Positions 5,791-7,076 of a DNA stretch of 7,076 bases are shown in pieces. Each line of letters begins with the position of its first letter. The first letter of the stretch is position 1. The notes under the pieces were generated by a model. The model saw only the letters and a program-made list of their open reading frames with translations, was not told where the DNA came from and did not search any database. The position numbers were made by a program, and so were the translations under genes. Source of the stretch: Spirochaetaceae bacterium (GTDB lineage: Bacteria; Spirochaetota; Spirochaetia; Treponematales; Breznakiellaceae); NCBI GenBank assembly GCA_031284085.1, contig JAITAM010000029.1, positions 1 through 7,076 on the forward strand, written 5' to 3'.

Positions 5791-5819
5791 AGTCTAAAAC
5801 GTAATCATTGAAAAGTCAA
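5791..5819 (-). promoter_or_regulatory. Leaderless-type promoter of the ptsN-like gene
   Basis: On the minus strand, TTGACT (5819-5814, 5/6), a 17-base spacer and TAGACT (5796-5791, 4/6) are followed by AATAGT and then the ATG. Six bases between the -10 box and the ATG predict a leaderless mRNA. No Shine-Dalgarno is present. Confidence 0.55.
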
Positions 5820-5833
5820 GAATTTGCTTATAA

Positions 5834-5865
5834 ATTTCAATCCACGCACCCGCACGAAGTGCAAC
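5834..5865 (-). repeat. Solitary CRISPR-type repeat (type I-C pattern), no array
   Basis: Read on the minus strand, the 32 bases begin GTTGCACTTCGTGC and end GGGTGCGTGGATTGAAAT. Length, the GTYGC start, the internal stem (GCAC...GTGC) and the end GCGTGGATTGAAAY match the well-known type I-C repeat pattern. No second repeat occurs at the expected 60-70 base spacing on either side, and no cas gene is in the window, so this is an isolated or relic unit, not a working array. An IS end with chance resemblance is the alternative. Confidence 0.6.
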
Positions 5866-5910
5866 ACATAAAGGCTTTAGCTTTTGGCTTCTTGTTTCTA
5901 AAGACCAAGC

Positions 5911-6027
5911 TTAGATCGATAGGACAAGACCTGCAGTTTCAGCTTCCACAAGCATTGTATTAAAGCGCCCCGCAAGAATCTTTCCTTCTTGTAGTATACT
6001 CCGCGCCGCTTTCTTATCCCTCTCTTC
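5911..6027 (-). pseudogene. Decayed coding relic, possible TnpB (IS200/IS605 OrfB) C-terminal tail
   Basis: A 38-codon minus-strand stretch begins EERDKKAARSILQEGKILAG and ends VEAETAGLVLSI at a TAA (5911-5913). Past the stop the same frame continues as AWSLETRSQKLKPLCVA and runs into the CRISPR-type repeat. The RD..AA..IL.EG pattern resembles the end of TnpB proteins, but the zinc-finger cysteines expected just upstream are absent. Another frame upstream, about 6026-6142, gives coding-like pieces (NWIERKINVCEEALIKFYKR, stop, FAKGGLKPELLDFLIF, stop). Joining these to the tail needs a frameshift. So 5866-6151 holds gene debris and no intact gene. Family identity is weak. Confidence 0.35.
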
Positions 6028-6151
6028 AGAATATCAAGAAGTCTAAAAGCTCAGGCTTTAGGCCGCCTTTTGCAAATTACCTTTTGTAGAATTTTATCAA
6101 CGCTTCTTCACAAACGTTTATCTTTCTTTCTATCCAATTCCTATGATGTAG

Positions 6152-6604
6152 TCATACCTGCGTCAAAGTACCTCTTAAGAGGCCTCTCTTTTTGAGATTA
6201 AGAATGTACTCAGCGTATTTTTTATCTGTAACGGCAATATGCGTAAGAACCCAATCACGCAGGAACCGCACAAAAGTATTGGGAACAAAGTTATGCCCCT
6301 CTTCGAAAGCTTTTACATCATCAAGTACTTTTTTGACAAAAGATTCATGGTCTCTTTTATGATCTTCCAATTCCGGATACTGTATCCGCATCATGATTTT
6401 TTCTTCAGCGGTAAAATGGAATCGAACATAATTAACGGTAGCACGAATTACTTCCTTAAAATACTCGCCTGACTCTTTATCGCCCTGTAGACAAGCACTA
6501 TATAAATTATTAGTTAGATTAAACAACTCTTTATGCTGCTCATCAATTGCTGGTATACCAACTGAATACCGATTATCCCATTCAACAAACAACTTTTCTT
6601 CCAT
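6152..6604 (-). CDS. Bacteriohemerythrin
   Basis: This 150-residue single-domain hemerythrin is of usual length. The motifs WDNRYSVGIPAIDEQHKELF (9-28), HFTAEEKIM (63-71), YPELEDHKRDHESF (76-89) and WVLTHIAVTDKKY (118-130) supply all seven di-iron ligands: H24, H63, E67, H82, H86, H122 and D127. The protein should be a four-helix bundle that binds O2 reversibly at a di-iron site in the cytoplasm. In anaerobes and microaerophiles the family is linked to oxygen sensing, delivery or scavenging; which applies here is not shown. There is no signal peptide or fused signalling domain. Start support: GAGGAG lies six bases before the ATG. The ATG directly follows the stop of a possible 44-codon ORF, so coupling is likely if that ORF is real. 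No terminator is seen after its stop. Confidence 0.95.
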   Translation of the reverse strand: MEEKLFVEWDNRYSVGIPAIDEQHKELFNLTNNLYSACLQGDKESGEYFKEVIRATVNYVRFHFTAEEKIMMRIQYPELEDHKRDHESFVKKVLDDVKAFEEGHNFVPNTFVRFLRDWVLTHIAVTDKKYAEYILNLKKRGLLRGTLTQV

Positions 6605-6739
6605 TTAATACTCCTCGTATTCAAAATATAGCATAGTGTAATAAGGTAGTGCAAGATTAAAAGAATATTTATCCAAAATATCTACGGCAGAAGTCACAGC
6701 AGATGCTAGTACTATATCCACCTCATAGATAAGCCTCAT
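6605..6739 (-). CDS. Possible small ORF, 44 aa, immediately upstream of hemerythrin
   Basis: The minus-strand frame begins MRLIYEVDIVLASAVTSAVD and ends YTMLYFEYEEY. It stops with TAA at 6605-6607, directly against the hemerythrin ATG (TAAATG), and the hemerythrin Shine-Dalgarno GAGGAG encodes its Glu-Glu codons. A strong promoter-like element ends 18 bases before its ATG, giving a leader of about 12 bases with only a weak purine-rich ribosome site (AAGAAAG). The peptide is acidic and aromatic at its end and matches no family I know. It could be a small co-transcribed protein, a leader ORF that sets hemerythrin translation by coupling, or a chance ORF in AT-rich DNA. Confidence 0.42.
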   Translation of the reverse strand: MRLIYEVDIVLASAVTSAVDILDKYSFNLALPYYTMLYFEYEEY

Positions 6740-6757
6740 GTTTTTTCTTTCTTATAA

Positions 6758-6785
6758 ATTAAACTATACTTTACTTTGGTGTCAA
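6758..6785 (-). promoter_or_regulatory. Sigma70-like promoter for the small ORF/hemerythrin unit
   Basis: On the minus strand, TTGACA (6785-6780, perfect), a 16-base spacer and TTTAAT (6763-6758, 5/6) predict a start near 6751. The transcript would carry the 44-codon ORF and then hemerythrin. A weaker internal candidate, TTGCAC-18-TATATT (6654-6625), lies inside the small ORF and could give a hemerythrin-only transcript. Confidence 0.55.
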
Positions 6786-6822
6786 CAGGTTGTAAATATC
6801 AAAAATCTGGTATAACTTATAT

Positions 6823-6950
6823 CCGGAGTCTGGTATAGGCTGGCTCTGAGTGTTCATCAAGATTGAGGAGACAGACCTTCCGGTGCTTCTTTCAGGTAAA
6901 AAGCCGTAAACTCACCCTTGATACAGCAGCGAAGCTTTGAAACAGCCTTG
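6823..6950 (+). repeat. Dispersed intergenic repeat, copy 3
   Basis: This copy starts with the shared CCGGAGTC octamer, and its core runs 6893-6950 (CAGGTAAAAAGCCGTA, then CTTGATACA and GAAGCTTTGAAACAGCC). It matches copy 1 over the CAGG...CAGCC part and copy 2 over 30 bases at 26/30. Just before and at its left end, the nine bases TCTGGTATA occur twice (6806-6814 and 6829-6837). The interval 6740-7042 contains this repeat, the hemerythrin promoter and the inverted repeat at 6941-6974, but no gene that I can support. Confidence 0.6.
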
Positions 6951-6974
6951 AGCTGCGCTGTTTAGAAGGCTGTT
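6941..6974. repeat. Inverted repeat AACAGCCTT...AAGGCTGTT
   Basis: A perfect 9-bp stem (6941-6949 with 6966-6974) encloses a 16-base loop. Its left arm is the conserved end of the dispersed repeat, so the unit can fold here. No T tract follows in either direction, so it is not a convincing terminator. Confidence 0.5.
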
Positions 6975-7042
6975 AAACGTTGAGTTCAGGCGCTTTCTTT
7001 GTACAGCCCTTCCGATTGTAAAATGAAAAAGAGAAAGTCGTA

Positions 7043-7076
7043 ATGGCTTTGTATTCTTATGTGGTTTTGCGGACTC
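7043..7076 (+). CDS. Possible gene start, cut by the right edge
   Basis: An ATG at 7043 opens MALYSYVVLRT up to the last base. The purine-rich AAAGAGAAAG lies 5-14 bases upstream as a weak ribosome site, and TAAAAT (7019-7024) could be a -10 box without a clear -35. A six-codon ORF (MKKRKS, 7023-7043) ends in a TAATG overlap with this ATG. Eleven codons are too few for identification. The opening faintly resembles GspF-type secretion proteins (M.LY.Y), which is only a hint. Confidence 0.3.
   Translation, partial: MALYSYVVLRT

Noticed and set aside
5766..5940. Search for a second CRISPR repeat beside the unit at 5834-5865
   Set aside because: No matching 32-mer occurs at array spacing on either side, so no array is claimed.

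Overview
The window reads like an accessory stretch of a Treponema-type spirochaete chromosome. The clues are a secreted beta-barrel/lipoprotein pair, a stand-alone PtsN-like EIIA, a bacteriohemerythrin, sizeable intergenic spaces with a dispersed repeat, and a long poly-G tract of the kind known to act in treponemal promoters. The assignment rests on gene content and recalled family resemblance, not on a search. Most genes look about 40-45% GC; the left-edge frame is clearly richer (62% in one counted 60-base line).

Layout. (1) 1-441, plus: 3' part of a GC-rich hypothetical gene cut by the left edge. (2) 442-701: non-coding, holding one copy of a dispersed repeat and two near-identical stem-loops. 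(3) 702-2394, minus: a two-gene operon, outer-membrane beta-barrel then beta-propeller-like lipoprotein, joined by a Shine-Dalgarno that overlaps the upstream stop. (4) 2395-2674: divergent regulatory region with a sigma70-like promoter for the barrel gene, a second repeat copy, a 16-base poly-G tract, and a promoter whose -10 box lies 7 bases from the next ATG. (5) 2675-5292, plus: a tandem duplicate of secreted 405-residue HEAT-like alpha-solenoid proteins, about two-thirds identical, each with its own apparently leaderless promoter. (6) 5338-5784, minus: ptsN-like EIIA with an intrinsic terminator and another leaderless-type promoter. (7) 5785-6151: a solitary 32-base repeat matching the type I-C CRISPR pattern, next to a decayed coding relic that may be a TnpB tail. 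(8) 6152-6739, minus: bacteriohemerythrin with all seven iron ligands, preceded by a possible 44-codon small ORF whose stop codon abuts the hemerythrin ATG, behind a good promoter. (9) 6740-7076: a third repeat copy and the first codons of a gene running off the right edge.

How the genes work together: the barrel and lipoprotein are probably co-expressed envelope proteins, and the HEAT-like pair is probably periplasmic. The envelope genes on both sides of the poly-G tract are candidates for phase-variable expression. The EIIA and hemerythrin units are separate regulatory or stress functions. The most notable points are the poly-G tract between divergent envelope genes, three genes sharing a leaderless promoter layout, the lone CRISPR-type repeat beside gene debris, and the hidden small ORF before the hemerythrin.
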